A DNA stretch of 64,000 nt from assembly GCF_000321225.1 (NCBI RefSeq), contig NW_004452122.1, positions 91,934 through 155,933 on the forward strand. Reading direction: 5' to 3'. Below are positions 13,012 through 24,721 of this stretch, in pieces. The position numbers and the translations under genes are program-made. The notes beneath the pieces were generated by a model. The model was not told the DNA's origin. It did no database searches and saw nothing but the letters and a program-made list of their open reading frames with translations. Position 1 is the first letter of the stretch. Every line of letters starts with the position of its first letter. The stretch is from Odobenus rosmarus divergens. Lineage: Eukaryota; Chordata; Mammalia; Carnivora; Odobenidae.

Positions 13012-13212
13012 AGGGGTAGTGCACCTGAGTCAGACTGCTTGGATTCCAATCCTCACTTGGCCACTTTCTGGCCCTGAGACTGGGCAATGCTCACGTTCTC
13101 TAGAACTTGGTTTCTCCCATAGTGAAATCTATCCCATGAGATTGTTGTCAGAAGAGATTTCAAGAAAAAGTCTCAATGCCAGCTTCTCTCCCACATTAAG
13201 TGCTGAATAACT
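13012..13212 (+). repeat. MIR SINE
   Basis: GATTCCAATCCTCACTTGG, CCACTTTCTGGCCCTGAG and GAGATTGTTGTCAGAAGAGA follow the forward MIR consensus. Confidence 0.6.
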
Positions 13213-14421
13213 GTTGACCATCACGAGGTTGATTGTCCTGTTATCTAGATGGGAGGTCTTCATGATTAGAAAGGCCTTTCTAGACACATAAAATGCTACC
13301 CAGGAAGGCTGGGAGGCTGCCTCTGCCGACATCACCGTGCCACGACACAGGGTGCCCTCTAGCACTGCTCATCCCTTCTAGGGAGCTTCTTTACTCCAGT
13401 CTTAGAAGAAGTTCCCCACATGAGTGGGTTGCCTCCTCTGGGACTTCCCCAAGGTATTCCAGAGAACCAGGATGAAAATGGACCTCAGTCAGGCCTGTCT
13501 GGCATGTGACTATCTTGGCTGCCTGGTCACCAGTCCAGGATCTTGGCCTCTCATCTCCCCCAACCTGCTCTATCAGGACCTGTGCCTTCCTGCTTGTGGA
13601 AGGTGGACGATGACAGGTAGGGGCTCTGGCAAAGCAGAGAATAGGCCTCTCTGCTGTGGGACAGTGAATATCAAGGCATGAAATGGGTTTTAGCTCACAT
13701 CTGCAATATACCTCTGGGATGCACCTGATTTGGGGAGATTCATGAAGGCTTCTGCAAACAGTCTAGAAATGGTCCTCTCCTTTCATGCCTTCTTGCCTTT
13801 CTCTCTGTCACCACCTCAGTGAGAAAATCCAAAGGAGAATCCAAACATCTAACCCCTGGCACATGACAAGCTTCTCTAGGGATTCCCATTCTGAGGAAGC
13901 TCAGCGCCACTTGGGTCTCTTGCCTTGAAGGGCACACCCTTTGCAAAGCAGAAGGTGACATTTCTTTAGTGCACATGTAGAGGGCTTTTGATTTTTATTT
14001 TCCAAAAAGGCTCCATATCAGTGCCTTGGGGAAACCCACAGCCAACCAACAAAAGGCAAACCTGCTCACCAGAAAGTATGGTTCCTGTTTGTGCTGGTTT
14101 GGCCACTTCTGGTGAAGGGCACAAGAGGCTGAGGGCAAAGCACTTGATGATGAACAGACTTGAAGGGGAGAGAGGGACCAACACCATGTCAATGGCAATG
14201 TTCCATTCATACATTTGCTTGTCACTGATGTGTGTCCGAGAGGACTGAGAAGCTAAGTAGAAAGGCCACTGTAATTCGGCCTTCTTGGGTCAAGTTGGAC
14301 AAATAGGCAAATGGTGTGATCAGCACTATTTCCAAAAACTACATTATTCCTAGAAGGGGTTGTTAACCCCACAAAAATCAAAGTTTTATTTTTTTACCCC
14401 TGGCTCCTATCTAGTTTTCTT

Positions 14422-14640
14422 TTCTTTCTCCTTTTTCTTTCTTTCTTTCTCTTTCTTTTTCTTTCTTTCTTTCAAGATTTTATTTATTTATTTGACAGAG
14501 AGAGAGAGCGAGAGAGGGAACACAGGGGGAGTGGGAGAGGGAGAAGCAGGCTTCCCGCTGAGGGGCTCAATCCCAGGGTCCTGGGATCATGACCTGAGCA
14601 GAAGGCAGACACTTAACCATCTGAGCCACCCAGGCACCCC
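14422..14640 (-). mobile_element. SINEC (CAN SINE) with a TTTC-rich tail
   Basis: Minus-strand carnivore SINE. Its A-tail has become an AAAG-type array (TTTC on the plus strand, about 14422-14474). It is flanked by a perfect 15 bp duplication CTATCTAGTTTTCTT at 14407-14421 and 14641-14655. Confidence 0.93.
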
Positions 14641-15713
14641 CTATCTAGTTTTCTTAAGTAGGCCGTTGAATAAAGGATGTGCTCAGGTATAATCCCATCC
14701 AATACATCTCCTAACCCCACCTCTAAATAGTCAACATCACACTCAGAATGTTGAACTGCCTAGTAATTTCAGTCACCTGCTAAAATAGCTCTTTTGACAC
14801 CAGACTCTAATAACTCAACTAGAAACTTCAGGAAAATTAACTGCAAATTACTAACTCTTGATCAACAGTTTGCATAGATATCCAGAGCCAAAATAAACCT
14901 AAACTCGCAGATGTTCAAATACGTACTGGCAATTCTTTCCCCCGATGGAAAGAGACACAGGCACAGCACTTGCAACCTTTAGTCAGATGCTTATTAGGTG
15001 GTTAAGCCTCAGCTACAAAATAGATACTAATTTTGATTACTAATTTTGGTACTGGCTGAACTAATTATGTCCTGTTACTGCAGTGACAGGTCTCAAGATC
15101 TATCGCGGGGATAGGAAAACAAGAGTAAAGTGTCAAGATCTCTCTGCATGATGAAATGTGGCCAGTGCATTACATGCATCCAAGTCCATGAGCCTAAGGC
15201 CTAAGGAGACCCTACTAAATCCTAAGAAGGGAACAACTGACATGCTCAAGCCTCCGGTGACAAGTCAAAGGCACCATTTTTTTTTTTTCTTCTTCTCCTT
15301 CTCAGTTTCTCCGCTTCTCTGGGCATAAAAAGGGAAGGGAAGAAGAACTTCCCTCTGAAGTCTTGGTGATTTCTTGTTAAATACATATATAAATATAAGC
15401 ATGTTGAAAGCACATTCTTAATAAAATTATTAATAACTTAGGGTCAGGATGGGAGGAGTCATCTAGTGTGGGATCACAGGGTTTTGATTTTTAGTATGTT
15501 CCCTATTTTTATGACTAGATACTGGTGTGCAGAGCAGCCCTTTGTGACTGGCTCTGGTTGTGTAATATGGGCTTTGACATTTCCCTGGTTGCCCCAGGTA
15601 CCTGCCATCTAAGGTACCCAAGCTCGAGGTACCCTTAATGTTGCACACATGACTCCCCTGAAAGCTAAGAATTTCTCTAAAACAAAACTAAAAAATACAA
15701 GACCCAGGTGTAT

Positions 15714-15756
15714 GTGCACACACACACACAAACACAAACACACACACGCACACAAA
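15714..15756. repeat. (CA)n microsatellite, interrupted
   Basis: CA repeats with AAACACAAA interruptions. Confidence 0.9.
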
Positions 15757-17129
15757 TCACCAGACTTTCTAAGTTGTCGCTATGCATGAGTAACACGAAA
15801 CAGTGCCAGAAGTTGGAAGTGGGGTTCCCTACTGTGACAGAAACTAGAAAGAACAAGCACCCAATAAATAAGAAAAAAAGCCACTAGTGGGAACCCATCC
15901 TCACAGAAAAGCATAAATGCTATTGAAGACACATGAGGATACCCAAGGTTAATGAAGGTGCTCTAAAAAAGGTGATTTAAGTCAAAGATCACCTTTGTAC
16001 ATAAACAGGATGGTCTGCTAGACCCTGGAAAGGTGACTTCAGGGAGCAAAGCAGGAGCCTGGTAGAAATACCACTTATGTATGTTATGGGAATAGCAATC
16101 TGATTATGGGGCATATCAGATCAGTATTATCCCCTGCCCCCTGCCAAGGCTCTTAGCTCCATGTCCATCTCACAGGACAATGCCTAATGACTAATTTGGC
16201 TTCCTCCAAAATCCTGATAATGAAAGAGAGATAGCCTAGGGAATAAAATTGGTTTTCATAAAGATACTTTTTTATCTTTCACAATAAATTATAAAATTGG
16301 ACATCTGAATTCCACATTGTCATGAGTCTAGTTCCTGGGAGTCTGTCCTGGGTGCACAGATAAACTTGAGGACCTAATCTGCAGAGCTCGGATGATTGCC
16401 CTTGGGGGCCCTAGGTCTGGCAGTACCCTTAAATCTAACTTTGACATTTCAGAGCCCATACACCACCATCAAAGGAAAGGAGGATGTTGATACAAAGAAC
16501 CATTGTGTTGGAAGCAAGATTCCAGAGTGTCAAGGCCACAAAACCCATAGTCCCCCACATTCAATGCAGTACCAAGAGCATTTGCTTCTCCCTTCCCAAC
16601 CTCCCTCAAGCCCAAATCTATTTGCCTCTTGGCCCCTCTTCTTTTCCACCACCATGACCCTGTTCAGGGCATCATCTTCAATCACCTGGATGATCGTAAC
16701 AGCTGTCCCCGACCGGCCTCCAATGTGGACCCTCCATTATCCACCTACACACCAACCAAGCATGGTACCTGCTTACCCTAGCAAGTTCAGCGAGCCCCCA
16801 CCCCTACTCATTACATCCGCATAATGGCATGCATGCTTCCTATGAGGCTCTAAGCTCAGGAATCAGCCCTGTGGGAAGCTGGCAGGGCACAACCTCTGAG
16901 CTTGATTAGCTCCAAGGGCTAGTATAAGAAGTAAACCAGTTACTGTATACTAAGATATGGTACTATACAGATACTAAGCAATGGTATCAACCTGGCTGAC
17001 TGGGCCCTTGCTTGTGTGTGCAGCTTTGTCTGTATCACTTACCATCATGCCCACCCCTTGGTTCTTGCTCTAGTCACATAAAGTGACTTGGGGTCACCCC
17101 AGCGCACTGTGCTTCCTCATGCCACCAAG

Positions 17130-17340
17130 TTAACACACATGCTGGGTCTCTGCCTGGACTCCCCTTCCTCCTGCTATCCCCAACTAATTCTAGCACTTAA
17201 GCTTGAAGTTTCAAATTAGGTATCACTTTTTCCAAGATGCCTTCCCTGAACACTGCCTTCCTCACCCCACTGGAATGGTGTTTCTCTTCCCCTCCCCCAC
17301 ACATAGCACCAGGAGCACCTATACTAGTCCCTATGACCCA
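17130..17340. repeat. L2-like fragment
   Basis: CCAAGATGCCTTCCCTGAAC and the CT-rich words around it recall the L2 3' region. Old and diverged; orientation not assigned. Confidence 0.45.
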
Positions 17341-18083
17341 CTCTGTAATTGCCAATTTTCCTAACTGCCAACTCCACTGATGGGGCCCCAAACTCCCCAG
17401 TGAGAAAGGGGTGTGGAAGCAACCAAATAGAGGTTCTGGCTTCTGCAGCCATACACCTTTGCTGCAGGGGTGCTGGTTCTCCCTTGGCCCTTATTAGAGC
17501 CTCACAAACTTCTAAGTTCAAAGCGCAGGGGCAGCTCAGCTCCTCCCTCTCTTAACCCACTGATTCGGGATCAAAAGTTCAAAATTCAGGCAAATCAGAG
17601 CTAACATTTTCTGTTTTTGGTTTATTGTTTGGCCTCTTTGAGCCTCAAATGAATAAAATAATACCCTCTGTGGATTTATAAAGCTTTGCAGTGATAGTTT
17701 GTAACCCACAGAACACCAGACAATTATTAGAGGATTATTGTTGGTGCCAGATCTGGTCCTATAGCAAGAAGAGGGGACAGGAAAGGATGTCAGCCTGAGG
17801 GATGGGTGACTCCTGGATTGGGTCCATCACCAGAAAACCTTTTTTCCTAATTCTGCTGCCTCGTGTCCTACACACAGCACGGAGGTCTTCCTGAGGCTCT
17901 GTGCTATGTCTTGGCCACTGTTCCCGAGTTTTCCACAGAGACAAGGCTCTGGCACATCCTCACAAGTGGGAAGTGGAGACATCTCAGGGCTTTTAGGGCT
18001 GGCACATGAGAATACTCAGAGGTTCCTCAAAACTGGATTACCTGTGCTACATCCAGGCAGGCTTGCTGAGTCAGAATAAGCAT

Positions 18084-19253
18084 TTTAATGACTGAAACTG
18101 ATCAGTGCATATCATCCCACACCAGGCAGGAGCTGCCGCCAGTACAAAGCGTCCTCTTCATTCCAGCCCCTTCCCTGAGCCCTCGTCAGGAGCTTCCAGG
18201 CATTAGAAGCAGAAACTCAGAACATAGGTGAAGCCTGCCACCTACAGTTAAAGGGTCCACGTATATTAGCTCCTGTATCCACCTGCCCTTACTTCAGGCC
18301 CAAATTACCCTTGGAGGGAAATGTTAAATCTCCTTCTTTCTCCCCTGGATTTAGACAAGGAAAATTGAGGAAACTGACTTAAATTGCTCTTCAAGCCAGT
18401 CTGTGGTTCTTCAAATTAAAAGCTGAGTATGGAATCAGAGTAAACTGCATTCAACAATGTGCAGCAAATGTTCATGGAGCACCTGGGCTGCACACCCTTG
18501 TGATAAATGCAGTAATTCCAGAGGTGCCATGTGCAAGAGAACTATGAGTCCAATTTCTGGGTTTCTTTCTGTTCACGCTGAGGATCAATTTTTCTCTCAT
18601 GGTGAAATTAATTCACTTCTCCTAAGTGCCCTCTGTACTACCTTCTGGAGGATAGAGTAGCCTCTGCAATTAAACCAGCAATTACTGCTATAGGAGCAGG
18701 CTCCGATCCTGCTTCACAACCCTCCTAGGCAGGAACATGTATGACATCCACACCTCAGCTAAGGAAGAGTGCACTGCACGTGGAGTTCAATGCTTGGTGG
18801 CCCTTTGTTAACAAAAATGTGTAGCTTTTGGTAAAGTCCACCATGGAGAACACAAACCATGGGTAGAGCACACAGCAAGAAGTATTTCCCAAGCTGGGGA
18901 ATTTAAGAACACATGAGCAGAGTTTACACAGCAAAATTCTCATGAAAAGCAATCATGATTACTAAACAGTTACCAAAACAGTGCAGCAGGGCTCTTGAGA
19001 TTGCTTTATAAACCCAAAGTTAAGGTTAAAGAAATTGCTGTAGCAGTGGCATTAATGTAAAAATATTTTCTCCTGCTGAAGAATATCTTTAGTTCTCAAC
19101 ATAGAAAATCATTACACATGTATTCAGTTTAAAATGAAAACCAAATTTACAAATCATTTCTGGATACTTAAAAATAAACTCTAGGTTGCTTTTCTTTTGG
19201 CATCACCAGCCTAAACTCTGTGGCTTTGCGGTATTTCAGAAACTTCAGGTACC
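18084..19253 (-). other. DUSP22: Possible 3' UTR of the distal DUSP22 exon
   Basis: Downstream of the 19254 stop there is no AATAAA on the minus strand until 17621-17626. Weaker candidates are TATAAA at about 19005-19010 and ATTAAA at 18084-18089. The boundary given is the ATTAAA candidate only. I recognised no repeat inside the stretch. The true 3' end may be much closer to the stop codon. Confidence 0.3.
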
Positions 19254-19300
19254 TTACAGTCTTCTAAGAAAGGCCCAGTACTTCAGAATTCCTGCAGTGG
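19254..19300 (-). CDS. DUSP22: DUSP22 distal alternative last exon (184-residue form)
   Basis: Following the acceptor TTCTTTCTCCACAG, the first two bases CC complete an Ala codon with the G left by the upstream donor at 21088. The frame then reads TAGILKYWAFLRRL and stops at TAA (19254). The join gives NILATAGILKYWAF, closely matching the C-terminus I recall for the human 184-residue isoform, and the total length is also 184. The two alternative ends therefore give different C-termini: hydrophobic and basic here, hydrophilic in the read-through form. The 3' untranslated part continues toward lower coordinates; its end cannot be fixed from sequence alone. Confidence 0.93.
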
Positions 19301-20017
19301 CTGTGGAGAAAGAACATTACTGGCAACAAAAATTAAAACAACATTTCAAGACCTACAGGAATACAGATGTTCATAAATGTACACACATTTCAGCATTTTA
19401 GCTGATATCCTACATACTTTTTCTGTGAGTATATTCACATTTCTTTTTGGTTCAAGGAAAAAAATGTACTTTATAGACAAATTGTTTCAGCTGTAGGTAG
19501 AAAATTCCATGGCCATGCTTCCCTTTCCTGGTGTATATCTGGGGCCTGTGTGGGTGTGTAGAGTTTTCGCTGGTCCCCAAAGCAGCTCACCTGTGACATT
19601 ACCCTTTATATGCACAGGAAAGCTGCTCTTCTTAGTCAGGGGCTCTGTTGGTGGTGGAATTTGGAGAAACTAGGCTGCAATATCTTTATAGGGAGAGGCC
19701 AAGTATACTTTTTCATTCTTGTGGCTTTGTGTGCTTAAACAATTTGAGCTGGTGTAAAAGACTGGACCACGAAATTGCTCACAGAATTCCAGGATCCTGC
19801 TGCCCCACAATGCAAACTGCAGACGCTCTCCAGGCCTGCTGGGCTTGGCCTAAATGTGGAATTTTACCCACCAGAAAGCATTACTGGAGCTCAAGTCAGA
19901 AATTTTAAATAGCTCAATGATACTGATGCCTTTGCCCTCTGGCTTCAAAAGCAATCACGACCAAACATTTTCAACTATGAGCTGATTACAATAACAAAAA
20001 TACCTTTTCAAAAAACA

Positions 20018-20977
20018 TTTAATGAGGTAGCTGAGATCACATATCAAATCCACAGCATACACGAAGGTGCTTAATAAGTGCACAGGCATTTTAAAATGTA
20101 TTTTTAAATGCAAACTTGCTACAGTGCCTAATAAATGGTCTTTCTTCCCAATTCCTGAAGATGCATGCAGATGTTGCAAAGAGACCCTTGCAGAGTTGTA
20201 ACGGCAAGAGAACAAGAGGTTGAGAGTAAGTGAAGCTGGACAGGAGGAGAAAGGAAGGGGCTCTGGGCATATAGCTTGGGCTGAGGGGGTTGTACTCCCC
20301 ATGGAACTGAAATAGAGTCACTGCCACTGAGAACACACACCAAGAACTCAGGGACATGATAGGCTGAGAAGAGGGTCTTGACTTGAGGTGGTAGGAACCA
20401 CAGCCTGGGGCACTTTCATTAAGATCGAGGCAATGCTCAGAGCACACCCCCACACACCTTTGAGGGCCCCGGGGAACCACCCTTAGGAGGGAGTCTGGCC
20501 TCCTGCTGCCCTCACCATGACCACTCTGGGTTCTGTCTGCTCCCAGCCATGGGCTGCTTTATCCTGAGCAGCTTTTAAGATGTTAACTTCAAATGATTTC
20601 CATGTGGAGTCTTGGACAAAAGGAAAGGTGGTGATACCAAGCCTGGAAGCATGGATTTTGTGACTGTTCCAGCAATATGAACATTTAGAGTTCACACATC
20701 CACACGCATGGGCACACACGCACACTCGCCTGCACACAGGCGCACGCATGAGTCAGTGTGGGGCAGCCAAGCAGACTCCCCAAGCTCAGGCAGGGCAGGA
20801 GTGGGCAGGATGAAGGGGCCTGGGGCAGGGCTGGTGGATTCATGGAGAAGGAGCCTGGATCCACCTTTGCCACCCTCCCTTTCCTGTCCTCCACGGGGGC
20901 AGCCAGCACACCAGGGCACCTGGCAGAAATACACTGAAGACAAGGGATGGACAGGCAGGCACCAGATCACTCAGTTA
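20018..20977 (-). other. DUSP22: Likely 3' UTR of the read-through DUSP22 form
   Basis: If transcription ends inside the last intron, this stretch after the 20978 stop is 3' untranslated. The clearest signal on the minus strand is ATTAAA at 20018-20023, followed by T-rich sequence. An imperfect CA/TG-rich segment lies at about 20695-20750. No TE that I recognise interrupts it. The exact end is an inference; 3'-end reads would settle it. Confidence 0.45.
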
Positions 20978-21160
20978 TTAGGTCTCCGTCGTATAGTTGC
21001 TGTAGGCCAAAGGAGGCAGGGTCTGAAAGTTGCTCCACCGCCTTGTACCAGGCTGGGACTCCACACGCCCTTGCTCTTTATATTTACCCAGAATGTTTTT
21101 GGCTTCTTCCGCATCCCGCAAAGGGCTCTCTCCATATTCTTCCTTCAGCCACTGCCGGTA
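20978..21160 (-). CDS. DUSP22: DUSP22 composite terminal exon (205-residue form)
   Basis: From the acceptor CTTCTCCAG the frame reads YRQWLKEEYGESPLRDAEEA, then KNIL, and in the read-through form continues to a C-terminus ending YSNYTTET and a TAA at 20978. That is 60 codons (residues 146-205), the same length as the human 205-residue isoform. An internal donor, CTGG|GTAAAT at 21087/21088, allows the same exon to end after Leu169 plus one base and splice to the distal exon at 19254-19300, giving the 184-residue form. So 21088-21160 is common to both forms and 20978-21087 belongs only to the read-through form. Residue 160 is Arg where I recall Gln in human. Only 473 bp separate it from exon 6. 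Confidence 0.95.
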   Translation of the reverse strand, partial: YRQWLKEEYGESPLRDAEEAKNILGKYKEQGRVESQPGTRRWSNFQTLPPLAYSNYTTET

Positions 21161-21633
21161 CTGGAGAAGTTGAAAACAAAACCAAAATGTCACACACACA
21201 TCTGCATCTACATAGATTTCACCTGTTACTTAATGTTACAGATTTTGCCACATATAACCAAGGAATAAATGGGCATTGGGCAATCATAGATCTGTGGTTG
21301 GCCAGCCAGTGTCCCGCAAGAGAAATAACTGTTTCTTCCAGGTTTTAGCCTGAGGACATGAAAGCAAGCCAAACTAAGAAAATGGCACTTGGCCTAAAGG
21401 GAAATAAACAGACGTTAATATGGGGTCTGAAGATGGTAAAAGATAATGTCCTACAGCTGCAGCTGGTGAACAAGGGACCAGTGATGACTTTGATTGGGAT
21501 GCAAGTGGGGCATTCTTGTCCTCTGTGGGCCTTTCAAACTCCAACCTCCCTGATTCTAGGTGTGCACAGAAAGACTGAGGCATCTTCCCAGAGGCTGCTG
21601 CTCACATCACCAAAGTCCCCTGAGCATGGTTAC

Positions 21634-21805
21634 CTGGTGGACTTCATGCTTCTCAAACTCCTGGAGCTGTCTCTGGAAGCCCAGGTTGGGGTTGGCACAG
21701 GACCTCCCTGCACGTACAGTGTGCAGGGCATCCTCCCAGCCAAAGTCGGTGACGGTCATGATGTATGCGATCACCAGAGTCACACTCCTGGAGACGCCGG
21801 CCAGG
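21634..21805 (-). CDS. DUSP22: DUSP22 exon 6, phosphatase P-loop
   Basis: This 172 bp exon supplies the third base of Cys88 and then LAGVSRSVTLVIAYIMTV followed by the rest of the phosphatase domain to Gln145. With the previous exon it forms the HCxxGxxR active-site loop: Cys88 is the nucleophile and Arg94 binds phosphate. The C-terminal helices (WEDALHTVRAGR, then the FQRQLQEFEKHEVHQ segment) match the family. The acceptor is GGCCCTTGCAG and the donor CAG|GTAACC, phase 0. Residue 129 is Leu where I recall Val in human, a conservative change. A 243-codon open frame on the opposite strand (21358-22089) overlaps this exon; I treat it as chance. Confidence 0.98.
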
Positions 21806-22589
21806 CTGCAAGGGCCAAAAGAACCCACAGGGGCAAGGGTTTTCAGTCCATGAGTCTATCTCCTGATTCATCGAGAGCAGGGGATTCTGTGGATCTCATT
21901 TTAGAGTCTCCTGCCTTGGATTATGAGTGGACAGCAAGCCAGTATGAAATTACTCAGAAACATAGGAGCTTCTCTCTACTTTGTTACACTAGAATCTCAG
22001 GTATCAGTATATGTGTGAGCCTCATTTTTTTTTTTTTTTTTTTTTACAGATTTTTCTACTGGCTATGGCTTTGGACGCCAGTTTTATGATTCTCTATGCT
22101 CCTGAGCCCTTCTTCAGATAGTCCCCATTTCCTCGGACAGGAAAAATAACTAACTAAAGCACATCAAGGGAACTTGAAGGGTCTGGGATCCATGCAATAA
22201 ATCTATTTACAACCCGCAGCAGTTTAGAAGGCTTCATGGTTTTTTGTTTTGTTTTTTTAAGTCTGGTTTTCTTAGATAAATGAAGGCTAGATCTATAACT
22301 GAAAGCCCATTAAATACAGAAGCTCTTATGAAACAGTTTGTGTTCTTGAAATAACTGAGCAGAGCACAAAAAAGGGCACATTCCACGTGCTCTGGGATGT
22401 GGGGGTCAATAACGGTTAATTATATGTAGCAGGCTGAGTAAGGGGACCAATTTTAAATGCATATGCAAATTAAGGTGTCACAGAAGGCTGTGCTGCGTCA
22501 GATTTAGAGTGTTCTAGCAACGGTTTAAGATGGGGAAGTTTAGCAAATTTCTCATTTTTAGAAAGGCCTATCTTCAGATTTATATAACC

Positions 22590-22624
22590 GTATAGAAATA
22601 CAAATTTGTATAGAAATACAAATT
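22590..22624. repeat. 18 bp unit repeated twice
   Basis: GTATAGAAATACAAATT occurs at 22590-22606 and 22608-22624 with one T between. Confidence 0.9.
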
Positions 22625-22654
22625 CCTAGAGTATCAGGGCTACACATATTCAAA

Positions 22655-22694
22655 TGATGATGATGATAATAATAATAATAATAATAATAATAAA
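22655..22694. repeat. (GAT)n(AAT)n microsatellite
   Basis: Four GAT-type units pass into about ten AAT units in DUSP22 intron 5. Confidence 0.92.
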
Positions 22695-23255
22695 AGACAA
22701 CCATTCTCAAGTAGTGGCTCTTCCTTAGGCTTTTATAGCAGAAATACTGAGAGAGCTTTTAAAAAATACATCCTCTTTGGCTGCAAACCTGGAGATTCTA
22801 ATTCACCAGAAGCCATAGAGGCCCAGGCACAGGATTACAGAACTCCCCGTATATGGCTCCAACTGCACCCCCCAAGATTCTTTAAAGCAAATGTAGATGA
22901 ACATTATAAAATCTACAATTTGGTACATGTCCTACTCTTTTTAAAAGTAAAAAAAAACCGTAAATCACATAATTTCAAGAACTGCATAAAGCAACCAAAC
23001 ATCATTTTTTTCTAAAGCAATCAAACTACTGTCCCTGCTTTCCTGATATGGGTTACAGGCCCTTAGAACAGATTAGTTTTCATGAATGGCTCTTCTGGGT
23101 ATCCTGCCCTGGATCTCCTCTGTCACCAACATTAGCAGCAACACAGCTCAGGAGACATCACTTTACATTTCCAAAGAGCTTTCACTGAAATAGCAACTTC
23201 TTTGGGGAAACTCAAAAGACTGTTAAGTTTTGGGTTTTTTTTTAATATATGTCAC

Positions 23256-23760
23256 AACATAATATTGTCTTTTTAAAAAAATCTGAGTAGAGTTGACATA
23301 TAATGTTACATTAATTTCAGGTGTACAACATAGTGATACTACAAGTTTTACATTGGGCTGTGCTCACCATAAGTGTAGCTGCTGTCTGTCACCGTACAAC
23401 ACAATTATACCATTGACTGTATTCCCTGTGCTGTGCCTTTTATTCCCATGACTTTTTCATTCCATAACTGGAAGCCTACCTCTCCCACTACCCTTCATCC
23501 ATTCTGCTCATTCTCTCACTCCCTCCCCTCTGGCATCCATCAGTTTGTCCTCTGTACTTATAGGTCTGGTTCTGCCTTTTGGTTTTTTGTTTTTTTTCAT
23601 GTGTTTTGTTTTTCAGGTTCCATATAGAAGTGAAATCATATGGTATTTGCTTTCTCTGATGTATTTCACTTAGCATAATACCCTTTGATCTCTCCATGTT
23701 GCTGTAAATGGCAAGATCTTATCTTTTTTTTTTTTTGTGGCTGAGTAATACTCAATATGG
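23256..23760 (-). mobile_element. Old L1M 3' region
   Basis: Reverse-orientation L1M sequence (TTTCAGGTGTACAACATAGT at the left end, GGCTGAGTAATACTCAATAT at the right). It faces a plus-strand L1 3' end at 23874-24000, so the two tails point away from each other. Confidence 0.65.
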
Positions 23761-23873
23761 AGTCTTATTCAATATAGAGAGGGAACATGCTCGGCTTGCA
23801 CTTTAATGAACAGCAGAGTTCTGGCTCCAGAATGTTGGCTGCTGGTTCCTTTAACATATTAGTTATGTGATGA

Positions 23874-24000
23874 GTATGAGTACCAGTGGTAATGAGTATT
23901 TCATAATGTATATAATTGTCAAATCACTATACTGTACACCTGAAACTAATGCCAACTATATTTCACTTAAAAACAAATAAAAATTTTAAAAAATAAAATA
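23874..24000 (+). mobile_element. Old L1 3' end
   Basis: Plus-strand L1 3' end (CACTATACTGTACACCTGAA, then an A-rich tail to about 24000). Its core is the complement of the word at the left end of the neighbouring minus-strand L1M piece. Confidence 0.6.
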
Positions 24001-24002
24001 TG

Positions 24003-24075
24003 AGAGCTAACATTCCCCGAGAGCTTACCATGTGCCAGGTACAGTGCTAAGAACTTTATGTGCATTGTCCTTGGG
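24003..24075 (-). repeat. MIR fragment
   Basis: ACCATGTGCCAGGTACAGTG and AGTGCTAAGAACTTTATGTG fit the reversed 3' part of MIR. Only a short piece remains. Confidence 0.5.
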
Positions 24076-24721
24076 TTATGTGTATTATAACAGCTTTTTT
24101 TTTGCAGTGTGTACTTATGTATATGTATTCATATCCATATGAAGTATAGCTGAACGCAGGTGGAGAGCTGTATATAAACTGTTTAATTCTAAGATCCTAT
24201 TCAGATCTTTTCAAAGCAAAGTACTAAGCTAAACACACACAAAAGCCCCCATCTGCAAATGGAGAAGAAATGGTCATTCTGGTGTTACACTAATGCAATG
24301 CTAAACACCACATATGTGATCAAAACTCTCCAGAAAGAAACAGTGTTTTGAAAGGGCACTGAGGTTTCAGGGATGAGCCCACAAAATCTGTACCCTCCAC
24401 AGGAGGCTATTCCAAGGCAATAATAGACATGGGCTAGAAAAGAGGCTCCTGTGGTTCCGTAGCCTTGACAGTCCCTACAGAAATCCTAACTGTGAAAATG
24501 AAAATCCTAAGTGAAAATGAAAAAAAAAAAAATCATAGGGTTCTCTTTCATCAAAAACAAACGATGACTAACAAATGGCAGGGGTCAGATGGGGTGTGTA
24601 TTCAAGATTCAGAGGGCAGACAGAACTATTAGGAGTTGAAATAATCACACACAGAAAAACCCTTGAGAGAAATCAGGCTGAGTAGAAATACTAAGCTATG
24701 ATTCGGCAGAGGCATACATAC

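Larger units (their letters stand above)
1..18083. other. Region downstream of DUSP22, no gene recognised
   Basis: This side lies 3' of DUSP22. In human the next gene in that direction is IRF4, some tens of kilobases away, so none may be expected here. I found repeats (listed separately) and no splice-bounded coding exon. 10.6-13.7 kb and 15.8-18 kb are comparatively repeat-poor and somewhat GC-richer, with many short open frames on both strands, none of which resembles a known protein. 3.0-5.0, 6.2-7.8 and 8.1-9.5 kb show nothing I can name. Confidence 0.6.
21806..24721 (-). other. DUSP22: DUSP22 intron 5 (2.9 kb)
   Basis: Contents are a 20-plus base T-run near 22025, an 18 bp unit repeated twice at 22590-22624, a GAT/AAT microsatellite at 22655-22694, an old minus-strand L1 piece at about 23256-23760, a plus-strand L1 3' end at about 23874-24000 and a MIR piece at about 24003. 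No other exon is visible. Confidence 0.9.

Noticed and set aside
16396..16824. 142-codon plus-strand open frame in a repeat-poor stretch
   Set aside because: No homology recognised and no splice sites that fit a larger gene.
20708..21268. 186-codon open frame on the plus strand
   Set aside because: It lies antisense to the DUSP22 composite terminal exon. The openness reflects the coding strand opposite.
21358..22089. 243-codon open frame on the plus strand, the longest in the window
   Set aside because: It runs antisense across DUSP22 exon 6 and its flanks, ends in a poly-Phe run from a T-tract and resembles no protein I know.
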